53,240 nt of DNA from Chryseobacterium arachidis (GTDB lineage: Bacteria; Bacteroidota; Bacteroidia; Flavobacteriales; Weeksellaceae): positions 1 to 53,240 of the forward strand of contig NZ_FQUT01000022.1 of the NCBI RefSeq assembly GCF_900129245.1, written 5' to 3'. The notes below the pieces were generated by a model, which worked only from the letters and a program-made list of their open reading frames with translations, was not told the origin of the DNA and did no database searches. This document shows, one piece after another, positions 25,098 to 33,554 of the stretch (positions are counted from its first letter, which is position 1; each line of letters opens with the position of its first letter). A program made the position numbers and the translations under genes.

Positions 25098-28000
25098 TTA
25101 TTTCTCTTTTATTTCTATTACTTTTGAGATATCAAATTCTCCACAATGTAAGTGAGAGTCATGAAGATCTCCACCATCCGAAACATTTTTTAATTTCTTG
25201 AAGTAAATATCATTTCCTACTTTTCTTTCTTCAAAATGAAAAAACTTCATGGCATCAATAAATTTTTGATCAGTTTCTAATTTCCAAAAATAAATAGTGT
25301 CAATACTTTCTCCATTTACATGGAACTGACTTGGAAAACATGACCCTTCTTTAAAACAAGATCCTGTAGTGGTAATCGAAAGTCCTGTAGTTGCCAATGC
25401 ACCAATAAAACCAGCAAAATAGTTCGGACCAGTATATATTCTTTTTGTTCCTGAAAAACTATACTTTATATAATCAACAGAATCTGGCATTTTTATTAAC
25501 TCTATTGTCTCTTTTGTGGCAGAATAGAGCCTCCAAAATGTATCTCCATTATTACTTCCATACTCTGCAATATCCCCATTTTCATAAATGACTCTTCTTC
25601 GTGTTTGCCCTTCATTGACATTTTCATCACTTATTATTTTTGAATGAGTTGGTTTCTTGTATAGTTTTCGTTTACTAGGTAATTTTTTACTTGTAGTATG
25701 CCAATCAACAATACAAATATCGTGTTCCTTTCCTTCTTTATCATGAAAAATATACTTATATTTTTGTTTATACTCTTCTTTAATTGATTTGGGAGTATGT
25801 TTTTCTATTTTCCCATCAGCATAAATACGAAAAGTTATAATATCTTTTGCATTTATATTATTAGTAGAATTGTCATTTCCACAGCTAAATTTGGATGCTT
25901 TATATGCCTCTCCTTCAGATTTGGCAGCAATAGCTCTAGCAGCGATTTCTTTTTTTGTAATTCCATTTTTTCCATCAGTATCTACACTTTTATTAGCAAT
26001 ATAGTAATCAGTACCATCTTTATATAAAGTAGTATCATCTGATGAACCAAAATAATTAGGAGCAAAAACTAACACATAAAGATCAGATAATGATATTTTT
26101 CCGGTAATATTTTTCGTTTTTTTCCAAAGCTCAATATATTTTTCGACGTAATCAAGTTGATCTAATTGTGACATTAAAGCTAATTTTCTTTTAGTCAATG
26201 ATAAATTATAATTTTTATTTAATGAAGTAATTGCTATAGGTGTAAATTGTATTAAACCAACAGCGCCACTAAAGCTTTCAGATAGTTGCATAATCTCCTC
26301 TTTGGTCAACCCTCTGTATTCTTTTTTAAATTTTCCATCTTTCCGTTTTTCTGTGGTTTCTTTTATTTCAATTTTAGATGCTGAAAAAGTTCCAGAAGTT
26401 TCCACATTCATAACAGCCATCAAATCATTGGGATCAAAATTTTGTCTTTTACTAATATCAATAACTTTCTTTCGGAATTCACAAGTTATATTTTTATGCC
26501 CCCCCCAAACTAAACCATAATCTTTACAGATACAAGTTCCATTTTTTCCGCCACTCAACTCCTCTCTTCCCACTTTCACCGCCCCTTTATTCTCAACCAT
26601 ATTAGGAAGTTTTGCTGTGGCATACAAAATTGCTAAATCTGTTTTCTCAAAATAAACAGATTTTTCTTTAGTCTTTACACCTTCACCTTCTGTCATTTTA
26701 ATAACGGCGGCGATTTTAAAAAAGTTTTTAGGTTTTCCGAGTTTGGAAGGATCAACTTTTACGATGAGTTCTCCTTTTTTATTGATGATTCCTTCTACTT
26801 TATGGAAAAACGTTTCTTTGGAAAATTTTTCCTGTACATCTTTCCAGTCTTTCCACTGTTTAGCGCTCCAAGCCAATCCGAAATAAGGATCAGATTGTGT
26901 CATAAAATGAACCTCCACTTTTTTATCCACCATATTGATGGCATAGATTTTAAAATACAAAGGTTTATCAATAGGGGAATTGTACATTTTTTCTGTATCA
27001 CCGACATCACAGAAATAGCCGTCAATAATTTTGGGAATACTGGATACCTCTAAATATTCACCCAAAGATTGATTACCGTTAAGAATTTGTAATGATGCAT
27101 CTTTTGGTACCAGCTTAAAATGAAGTTTACCAGCCTTAGTCAGTCCTCGGGCTTCAATTTTCTGCTTAATACTGTTATCAAGGGTAAAAGGCCAATAAAC
27201 TCCGCTACTGGTTTCAGATAACGTTCCTTCGATATTGTGAACAAGATTCACTCCGTTGCTGTCATTATCAAAAATTTGCAATGTCATTGCTTCTCCCTGA
27301 AGTCCTTCGTATTTCACAAAAGCGCAGATTTCCTGTCCATATCCTGCCTCTTTTATAATATTTCCGCTATTTCCATCATTATCGATCCATTTAGAGGTTT
27401 CTGTTAATATTTTAGGTTGAATAATTTTAAGTTTTAACGGAGCTTGCGAAGGTCTGCCTCCCATCAGACAGTCAATGGTATATTCTCCAGGAAGAGTAAA
27501 TTTATAATTAAATTTTTCTCCGCTTCCTGTTCCTGAAGAAGGTCCGGAAATTTTCCATACAAGAGTGCCATCTTTTGTAGCATCATAGTTGTTTAGAAGT
27601 GTTTTGCCAATTTCAAAAGGAATTTCTAAACCAGTTCTGGCTTTTTTTCCTGCTTTAATCTCGGTGACAATATTTTCTTTCACTTCAAAATGCCAGTCGT
27701 CTTCTTCTTTCTTTGCGTTTTTTCCGGTAGCGTTGGCCGTAATACTGTAAGCTTCGACCACATATTTTCCAGGAATCATCAGCCGGGATCCGGGAATGGT
27801 AATGTTCTTTCCGGTAGCCTGAAGTACTCCGTTAAGATTCCATTTTATTTCGGTGGATTCGTCTGAGATGATACCGTATGACGAATTTTCATCCCCCAAT
27901 TTATATTTCATCTTTGAAACACTGAAAGTCATGGCAGTTCCTGGTCTTACCACTTCAGCACCATGGCTAATTCCCAAAACGGCATTACCTTCTGTTTCTC

Positions 28001-29441
28001 CCGACATCTTTTTTTCTATGATTTCTCCCTGATCATTGGTATATCTTGCAATGATCGTATATTTTGCCTTGCTGTTTTTTGGAGTAAAAGTTAAAGTATC
28101 TCCATTTATTTGAACACCTTCTGTAATCATATTTTCAGTTCCGTCTAATACGGCTAAGATGAGCTTTGACTTTTCTTCTGCAGTAAGATCTGAAATGAAA
28201 AATTTAGCCTTAAAAACAGAAGGAACACCTTTTCTGAATTTTCTGTTTTTCGAAGGATCAAGTCTGGAGGTAAAATCTGCTGAGGTACATTCTATATCAA
28301 TTAAAGTGTTTTCTATAACTTCAACATCAATGGAGCAAGTAGGATCACATTTATCATATTTTCCTTTTTCAAACTCCTGAGTCTTAGGCTTTCCATAACC
28401 TTCAATTCTATATTTACCTAAAGCATCAAAACTTTGGGAAAATTCTGTCCCAATTTGTTCTCTTAAAAATACTCTGCTTTCTTTTTTACCCTGATGATCA
28501 TTATAAACCATCCATGAACTAAATTGTTTGTTTCCGCTTTTTAAATTGGCTTTAAAAGATGCTTCTTCATCCTTACGTAGGTAAATGATACCATTTTTAT
28601 TTTTAGAGTCAGTTTCTTTAAAGGATGCTCTGTTTTCAATTTTGATTAAAGTAATGGAAGTGACAACCGGATATTCTTCCTTTTTTTTAGGCTGTGCTAT
28701 GGCAGGATTTACCATGGCAAGCTCCACAGGATTGGTGTTATCTGCATGGGCATTGCTTACAGAATCGGTTTGCCCGTGATTAAAAACCGTAATTTTTCCG
28801 CCCACAGTACATTGAAGTTCTGAAATCTCAGTGAGCGTATTTTTTCCCATTACCTGAGTGCTTTCATAAGTTTTCCCCCATTTTGGTGCCGGCGCCAAAG
28901 CACACGGAAGATAACCTCCTGAAGAAGGCTTTAGTGTGCATTTTCCGAATGTGGCAACAGGCGGATTAAACGTTTTATCTTCTTCAGTAGCGGCAAGTTT
29001 TCCTTGTTCGTCATTCAAAACAATAATAGAATGAGTAGTTACCTGAAGATTGGCGGTCTGTTTAGGGTTTTCAGCTTTATCACAAACACATTTGGCATTA
29101 TGTACCACAAAATATTTACCATCGTGCTCACTTTTTGAAGCCTGTTCGTTTTTCTTTTCCTCTTCTTCCTTTTTCTTTTCCTGATCCTGTTTCTCCTGAT
29201 TGTTTTTTTGTTCTTCGGCAGGATCTAAAGGCGGAGTTTCACCATTCATCGTATAGATTTCGTCTTTAGGTGGTGTCATCAGCCTGAAACCTGCGTATGG
29301 AGTTGTAGACGTTTTCTGATCCGAACCTGCCTGATTATTATGATACTCCTGAAGTTTTGTCCAGTCTTTAATCCCCAGTTTTTTGGCGATATCCTGCAGT
29401 GTCTCTCCGCTCTGAACGGTGTATTGGATAGGGGTTGACAT
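25098..29441 (-). CDS. Large T6SS effector: LysM - DUF4280 (PAAR-like) - Ig-like repeats - lytic transglycosylase - HxH peptidase-like toxin
   Basis: 1447 residues, no signal peptide, as expected for cargo loaded on VgrG. LysM at 5-55 (QYTVQSGETLQDIAKKLGI). Charged linker at 75-105. DUF4280 PAAR-like spike domain at about 108-235 (Cys-rich, ATFGKCTLKPSSGGYLPCAL). Then about 700 residues of Ig/PKD-like beta repeats. A conserved junction at 944-964 is followed by a CICKDYG motif and a G8 tract. A transglycosylase-like domain at about 985-1130 has the putative Glu in AVMNVETSGTF and the partner motif SGAVGLIQFTP. A glycine-rich helix precedes the C-terminal domain, which has FHVNGESIDT (H-x-x-G-x-x-x-D) and HDSHLHCGEF (HxH), resembling M15/MepA-type metallopeptidases. 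I infer a dual peptidoglycan hydrolase. Immunity candidates follow. Confidence 0.82.
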   Translation of the reverse strand: MSTPIQYTVQSGETLQDIAKKLGIKDWTKLQEYHNNQAGSDQKTSTTPYAGFRLMTPPKDEIYTMNGETPPLDPAEEQKNNQEKQDQEKKKEEEEKKNEQASKSEHDGKYFVVHNAKCVCDKAENPKQTANLQVTTHSIIVLNDEQGKLAATEEDKTFNPPVATFGKCTLKPSSGGYLPCALAPAPKWGKTYESTQVMGKNTLTEISELQCTVGGKITVFNHGQTDSVSNAHADNTNPVELAMVNPAIAQPKKKEEYPVVTSITLIKIENRASFKETDSKNKNGIIYLRKDEEASFKANLKSGNKQFSSWMVYNDHQGKKESRVFLREQIGTEFSQSFDALGKYRIEGYGKPKTQEFEKGKYDKCDPTCSIDVEVIENTLIDIECTSADFTSRLDPSKNRKFRKGVPSVFKAKFFISDLTAEEKSKLILAVLDGTENMITEGVQINGDTLTFTPKNSKAKYTIIARYTNDQGEIIEKKMSGETEGNAVLGISHGAEVVRPGTAMTFSVSKMKYKLGDENSSYGIISDESTEIKWNLNGVLQATGKNITIPGSRLMIPGKYVVEAYSITANATGKNAKKEEDDWHFEVKENIVTEIKAGKKARTGLEIPFEIGKTLLNNYDATKDGTLVWKISGPSSGTGSGEKFNYKFTLPGEYTIDCLMGGRPSQAPLKLKIIQPKILTETSKWIDNDGNSGNIIKEAGYGQEICAFVKYEGLQGEAMTLQIFDNDSNGVNLVHNIEGTLSETSSGVYWPFTLDNSIKQKIEARGLTKAGKLHFKLVPKDASLQILNGNQSLGEYLEVSSIPKIIDGYFCDVGDTEKMYNSPIDKPLYFKIYAINMVDKKVEVHFMTQSDPYFGLAWSAKQWKDWKDVQEKFSKETFFHKVEGIINKKGELIVKVDPSKLGKPKNFFKIAAVIKMTEGEGVKTKEKSVYFEKTDLAILYATAKLPNMVENKGAVKVGREELSGGKNGTCICKDYGLVWGGHKNITCEFRKKVIDISKRQNFDPNDLMAVMNVETSGTFSASKIEIKETTEKRKDGKFKKEYRGLTKEEIMQLSESFSGAVGLIQFTPIAITSLNKNYNLSLTKRKLALMSQLDQLDYVEKYIELWKKTKNITGKISLSDLYVLVFAPNYFGSSDDTTLYKDGTDYYIANKSVDTDGKNGITKKEIAARAIAAKSEGEAYKASKFSCGNDNSTNNINAKDIITFRIYADGKIEKHTPKSIKEEYKQKYKYIFHDKEGKEHDICIVDWHTTSKKLPSKRKLYKKPTHSKIISDENVNEGQTRRRVIYENGDIAEYGSNNGDTFWRLYSATKETIELIKMPDSVDYIKYSFSGTKRIYTGPNYFAGFIGALATTGLSITTTGSCFKEGSCFPSQFHVNGESIDTIYFWKLETDQKFIDAMKFFHFEERKVGNDIYFKKLKNVSDGGDLHDSHLHCGEFDISKVIEIKEK

Positions 29442-29443
29442 AT

Positions 29444-30247
29444 TTATTTTGTTTGAATGGTAATCGTGTGTTGGTAATAAAATTTTTCTTCTGCTTCTAT
29501 ACAGACATAGATTTCTGCTTCTTTTATTCTTCCTGTTTTTCCGGTATAGCTGATTTTACTTTGAAAATCTGCGTAGAGCGGTAATGTTTCTTCATCAAAA
29601 CTGACGTAATAATTATGCTTGTGAATGTAACGGATAATATCATTCATTATCTCCTGAGCATTATCTATTTTAGGTTCAATTAACAATGTATTCTGTTCTT
29701 TATGATAATTTACTTTGCCTTTCCATTCGGTCATTCCAATAGGAAGTACTGTCCATGAAGTTTCAAATTGATTTTCAGGATTGAATTTCTGTAAGCTGTA
29801 TTCCAGAACTTTTATAAAATGTAACTGAGCAATAAAATGTTTTAACTTTTCATCGGTCTGCGTAGCCTCAAAAAATTGTGTCTGGATATGTTCTACACCC
29901 TCCCCACTGTAGATTTCATGAATGGCAATATCCGCATTTTGAATCCTTTTTCTTATCTCGGGAATATTTTCAATGACGATGCTGTACCTATTGATTTTAC
30001 AAATAAGAGGAAACAATGCTTCCATATAATTATTTGCGATTTCCAGGAATTTAGTGTCTATTTTCTGATCATTGACTTTTAAATTGGTTCTGTTGATCTG
30101 TATTGTATTGGCTTCCTTTTTATCCGTCTCCACATAGAGAGTATAAGAAAGTTTTGCTTCATACTCTTCCATGCCAATTTTTACCTTGCAATTATCATTT
30201 ACAAAGTAAGTAGAAGTTGGGAATATGTCTGAAACCTGAGTTGTCAT
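29444..30247 (-). CDS. Uncharacterised protein, possible effector adaptor/chaperone
   Basis: 267 residues, no signal peptide, no membrane helix, no family recognised. It is predicted to be mixed alpha/beta with an acidic surface (for example AQEIMNDIIRYIHKHNYYVS). It ends 2 bases before the large effector's start codon, so expression is coupled. By position it resembles the small genes placed directly upstream of PAAR/DUF4280 effectors that help load the effector on VgrG, but no chaperone family such as DUF1795 or DUF4123 is visible. A start at ATG 30247 is the only good choice. Confidence 0.6.
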   Translation of the reverse strand: MTTQVSDIFPTSTYFVNDNCKVKIGMEEYEAKLSYTLYVETDKKEANTIQINRTNLKVNDQKIDTKFLEIANNYMEALFPLICKINRYSIVIENIPEIRKRIQNADIAIHEIYSGEGVEHIQTQFFEATQTDEKLKHFIAQLHFIKVLEYSLQKFNPENQFETSWTVLPIGMTEWKGKVNYHKEQNTLLIEPKIDNAQEIMNDIIRYIHKHNYYVSFDEETLPLYADFQSKISYTGKTGRIKEAEIYVCIEAEEKFYYQHTITIQTK

Positions 30248-30272
30248 TTAGTGTTTTAGTTTTATTGAATAC

Positions 30273-30478
30273 ATTATTTTTTTAAATCAATTTTTAAAAT
30301 ATTATCTTCTCTATCATTGGATTCACAATTTATGTTGTAAAAATATTATTTCCTTTATTGCTTGATATTATCTTAAAATCATTAACCTTATATTGAATAG
30401 TAGATTTTAATTCATAACTTTTGTCAATTTGATACTGTTTAATCCTTGAATCGTAACAGTATAGTAAGGAATTTTATA
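30273..30478 (-). pseudogene. Decayed immunity-gene tail
   Basis: Minus-strand pieces in two frames read QYQIDKSYELKSTIQYKVND, then KIISSNKGNNIF, then after a shift NCESNDREDNILKIDLKK and a stop. There is no start codon. It looks like the C-terminal half of a small beta-rich lipoprotein like its upstream neighbour at 30479-30940. Confidence 0.4.
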
Positions 30479-30940
30479 TTAATCTTTACCCAATGAGATT
30501 AAAACGGAATTACTTTTCATGACTTTACCATTAACACTATATTCTTGAACTTCACACAAATTTTCTTTCTGATAATTTGTCCCTACTTTTGATGGTGAAA
30601 CCTTAAAATCTTTCAGAATATATTCTTTCTGATCAATTAAGACTTTAAACTTATCTGTAAAAGTATACGTCTTTTTTAACTCAATAGAATAATCTGAGCC
30701 ATCCTTCGAAAAAGCATAATCAGCATTGTTCTTTTTCACCGCAATAAAACTCATGCTATCTTTTAAAACATTGTTTTTATATTGATATACTTTTATACTC
30801 CCGATTGTTTTTTCAGAATAAATATTGATAAAAGACAAAGGCCTATTGGGATTACATTTTTCCTTATTTTTGTCACTACAGTTGATCAAAAGTATCAGTG
30901 AGAATAGAATGATTAATAAAAATTTATTTTGCTTTAACAT
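30479..30940 (-). CDS. Putative immunity lipoprotein of the cysteine-peptidase effector
   Basis: A 153-residue lipoprotein (MLKQNKFLLIILFSLILLIN; Cys21 in INCSD). No family is recognised; the mature part is beta-rich (GSIKVYQYKNNVLKDSMSF). It overlaps the 3' end of the effector gene 30924-32108 by 17 bases, strong coupling that suggests a toxin-immunity pair. The start at 30940 is chosen for the signal; an ATG ten codons upstream would lie deeper in the effector gene. Confidence 0.65.
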   Translation of the reverse strand: MLKQNKFLLIILFSLILLINCSDKNKEKCNPNRPLSFINIYSEKTIGSIKVYQYKNNVLKDSMSFIAVKKNNADYAFSKDGSDYSIELKKTYTFTDKFKVLIDQKEYILKDFKVSPSKVGTNYQKENLCEVQEYSVNGKVMKSNSVLISLGKD

Positions 30941-32108
30941 ATCCGAAATAATTTGTTCTGAATACTTCATATCTTATTTTATTATAACTGTATTTTGTCT
31001 TAGGGTTTCTTCCCCAAGTATAGATGGTAATATCAATATATCCTGAATCTGTTTGAGCATGTGAAATATTTTCTAATACAATCCAATGTTGAGGAAAAGC
31101 AAAATCGCCAGAAATTTTATCATTAAAGAGCCCCATATTTACTAATAAGAATACTTCATAACCTTCTTCTTTAGCATTCATGAGTTCAACAATATCTTCT
31201 ATAGTAGAGCCCCAAATCCAACCGGTTTTTCTAAAGTATAAATTAGTGTTATCCGTAACATCAGTAAAACCTAATAATTTTTCGCTCAACATTTTCATTC
31301 TCGAAGGAACTGTCATAGCAGAAGCCTCTTCTTTTGTATTTCCTTCAAAGTCGAAAAAAACATTTTCATCATCGGTAATGCAGGTATTAGGAATCCAATC
31401 GCAAGAGGCCATTGTAGTAGGAAAGTTTTCTTTTGTTTTAGGATTAGTATCTGCAATATCTTTCAAATCTCCATCACTGCTAATATCTATTTTATAATTA
31501 TTAAATTGAGTATTGCCTTTTCTATGAAGATCAGAAATAAATGTGGCATAACTTTCTTTATCTTTTTTAGCAAAAGAATACATAATTGCACTGGGGCCAC
31601 ATGTATTGGTGTCATCTTGGTTGATGCGCCACGGTTCTCTTTTTCTTGCTTCTAATTCATTTAATAATTTAATTCGATCGAAAAAACGAAATCTGTTATG
31701 TTTAAACTGAGTGAGCTTTCCTTCGTTATCCGCATCATTAATATAAGCAATAATATTTAAATCATTCCCGCATCCATTAGAATCATTAAAGGTAATACTG
31801 ATCTCGTCACCGGTGAACGTATCCTTCAGTACGTTTTTATAAAACTTTCCTGTTTCTTTATCTGTATAACTTACTGCCCACTTTATCAAGTTGACATCCT
31901 TGGGATCACCATTGGTATAGGACTCTACTTTAAAGGTATACGTCTCTCCGAATAGCAGACCGTTTTTTTCCACAATGGTTCCATTTCCGTCATTAGCTGC
32001 ACCGTCATCCAAATCGGAGATAAGTTTAATACTTTTCACCTGCGTTGGCTCTATTCCTTTTCTTGAAATAGGAGTTTTACTGTCGAATATTACGCCCGGA
32101 CCTGCCAT
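30924..32108 (-). CDS. Predicted T6SS effector with a papain-like/C39-like cysteine-peptidase domain
   Basis: 394 residues without a signal peptide. Residues 1-140 are an Ig-like beta domain (LLFGETYTFKVESYTNGDPK) also seen in the repeats of the large effector. The C-terminal 240 residues contain INQDDTNTCGPSAIMYSF (Gln oxyanion and Cys about 170, C-G-P-S/T-A as in C39 and related folds), and FPQHWIVLENI with a His about 341, followed by an Asn/Asp-bearing strand (TWGRNPKTKYS). This is the Cys-His-Asn order of papain-fold enzymes. Target may be peptidoglycan amide bonds or protein; not determinable. It sits 12 bases after the preceding lipoprotein gene and overlaps its own putative immunity gene. 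Confidence 0.7.
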   Translation of the reverse strand: MAGPGVIFDSKTPISRKGIEPTQVKSIKLISDLDDGAANDGNGTIVEKNGLLFGETYTFKVESYTNGDPKDVNLIKWAVSYTDKETGKFYKNVLKDTFTGDEISITFNDSNGCGNDLNIIAYINDADNEGKLTQFKHNRFRFFDRIKLLNELEARKREPWRINQDDTNTCGPSAIMYSFAKKDKESYATFISDLHRKGNTQFNNYKIDISSDGDLKDIADTNPKTKENFPTTMASCDWIPNTCITDDENVFFDFEGNTKEEASAMTVPSRMKMLSEKLLGFTDVTDNTNLYFRKTGWIWGSTIEDIVELMNAKEEGYEVFLLVNMGLFNDKISGDFAFPQHWIVLENISHAQTDSGYIDITIYTWGRNPKTKYSYNKIRYEVFRTNYFGYVKAK

Positions 32109-32120
32109 TTTTCTATGTTT

Positions 32121-32570
32121 TTATTGATCAAATTCAAAATTTTCTTTCTTGCCGGAAACTGCATCATATACAACATTGGCTTTTTCAATCAGGTAAAAAA
32201 TATCCATTTTTCCATCAGTGTATCTCACATAGGCAATAAGGTCTTCGTTGTGCCCATCGAATGCTTCTCTTTCTCCTTTGTAATCTTTGTTGATGACATT
32301 GGTTTCCTTGTAAATATAAACAGAATACAAATGATAGCTTTTAGTATTCACTGCAGCTATTTTCTCATCAATCTTCTGTTTTAGTTTTTCATATTCCTGA
32401 ACGTTATATGAAAACTGACCTTCCAAATAAAAATAATCAATCCTATTTTTATTCTCTCCTGCCTTAAACTCATAAGTTTTGGGTGATAAGGCAATTAGCT
32501 GTAAGTCTTGCGACTTGTTTTGATTACATGCCACGAATAATATCAATAAAATAATAAGGTTTTTCATCAT
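32121..32570 (-). CDS. Putative immunity lipoprotein of the DUF3289 effector
   Basis: A 149-residue lipoprotein (MMKNLIILLILFVACNQNKS; Cys15). No family is recognised with certainty. The middle EYEKLKQKIDEKIAAVNTKS is helical, flanked by beta strands. It begins 4 bases after the stop of the DUF3289-like gene, so the two form an obvious pair. Confidence 0.68.
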   Translation of the reverse strand: MMKNLIILLILFVACNQNKSQDLQLIALSPKTYEFKAGENKNRIDYFYLEGQFSYNVQEYEKLKQKIDEKIAAVNTKSYHLYSVYIYKETNVINKDYKGEREAFDGHNEDLIAYVRYTDGKMDIFYLIEKANVVYDAVSGKKENFEFDQ

Positions 32571-32574
32571 AATT

Positions 32575-33504
32575 TTAATCTCTGTCTGAGTTTCCTCCTA
32601 AATAAACGGTTCTTTCCATTTCTGTAATAAAAGGTTTTGCACTTCTATAATGTTGCAGAATGTACCACGCTTTGAAGAAGTCTCCGGTATGGTATTGCGG
32701 GATTCTGTCTTCACCGTGTTTTTTTATATCCTCCCAGTCGAGACCGAAGTGATCATAGAAAGTGTATTTTAGGGTGCCGCTCCACATTTTGGTACATTTA
32801 TTATAAGAATAATCCAGAATTTCAGCTTTTGCACTCCAAACCTGATGTACAGTAATTCCTAATCCCGAAACTTTATCCCAAAAAGAAGAAAAGTTCAACA
32901 AATTCATGGGAATGGTTTTCATGGATGAAGGATCATAACTGTTTTTTTTAAGCTCTTCTTTTAATTCGGCGAGAAAGCTGTTGTGATAGGTTGTAAAAGC
33001 AGGATTGTTGGATATTTCCTTGTTTAATATATCACTTTTATAGGTGCCGCCTGTTCCATTTTTAAATCGGTCTGCCATCTCTAAAGCTACTGTTTCCATA
33101 TCTCCAATGGAGAGTGATGTCATTAGTTGATCGAGATATGCGCCTAATGTAGCATCACTTAATTTAAATACTGGGTCGTTTTTAATAGAAGCTGATGATA
33201 TAGGGCTGTCTGCAAAAAACATGTCTTCAGCTTTTGTTCCATCGTAGCCGAAACCCGGTTCTCTTTTAGCTTTTCCAATGAGCTTATTACCTACTTTTAT
33301 TACCCCTTCCTTGCATCCGTCATCACCTTTTCCATCTTTTCCGAAACCTTGTAATATCGCTCGTTTCTGACTGGATAACTCAAGATTCTGTTTAGTTGCC
33401 TCAATAATGACTTCCCCCGATTCCTCATGAGAAATCTTACTCAACGAAGTATAATTGTTAGACACCTGTATGTTGATGTTGTTTGCTTTTTTAATAATAG
33501 CCAT
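32575..33504 (-). CDS. T6SS effector with a DUF3289-like C-terminal domain
   Basis: 309 residues, no signal peptide. The N-terminal 60 residues are Ser/Gln rich (like a VgrG-docking segment), followed by a helical region. The C-terminal 110 residues (GLGITVHQVWSAKAEILDYS, then IPQYHTGDFFKAWYILQHYR, then PFITEMERTVYLGGN) resemble DUF3289, a domain found at the C-terminus of T6SS and bacteriocin-like proteins in proteobacteria. His/Trp/Tyr conservation suggests an enzyme, but activity is not known to me. It lies 50 bases after VgrG, so it is the first cargo gene of the island. Family call is from motif memory. Confidence 0.68.
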   Translation of the reverse strand: MAIIKKANNINIQVSNNYTSLSKISHEESGEVIIEATKQNLELSSQKRAILQGFGKDGKGDDGCKEGVIKVGNKLIGKAKREPGFGYDGTKAEDMFFADSPISSASIKNDPVFKLSDATLGAYLDQLMTSLSIGDMETVALEMADRFKNGTGGTYKSDILNKEISNNPAFTTYHNSFLAELKEELKKNSYDPSSMKTIPMNLLNFSSFWDKVSGLGITVHQVWSAKAEILDYSYNKCTKMWSGTLKYTFYDHFGLDWEDIKKHGEDRIPQYHTGDFFKAWYILQHYRSAKPFITEMERTVYLGGNSDRD

Positions 33505-33554
33505 GATTTTGGTGTTTTTTTAAGCTCTACTTAAATTTTTAAGCTTTCATTTAA

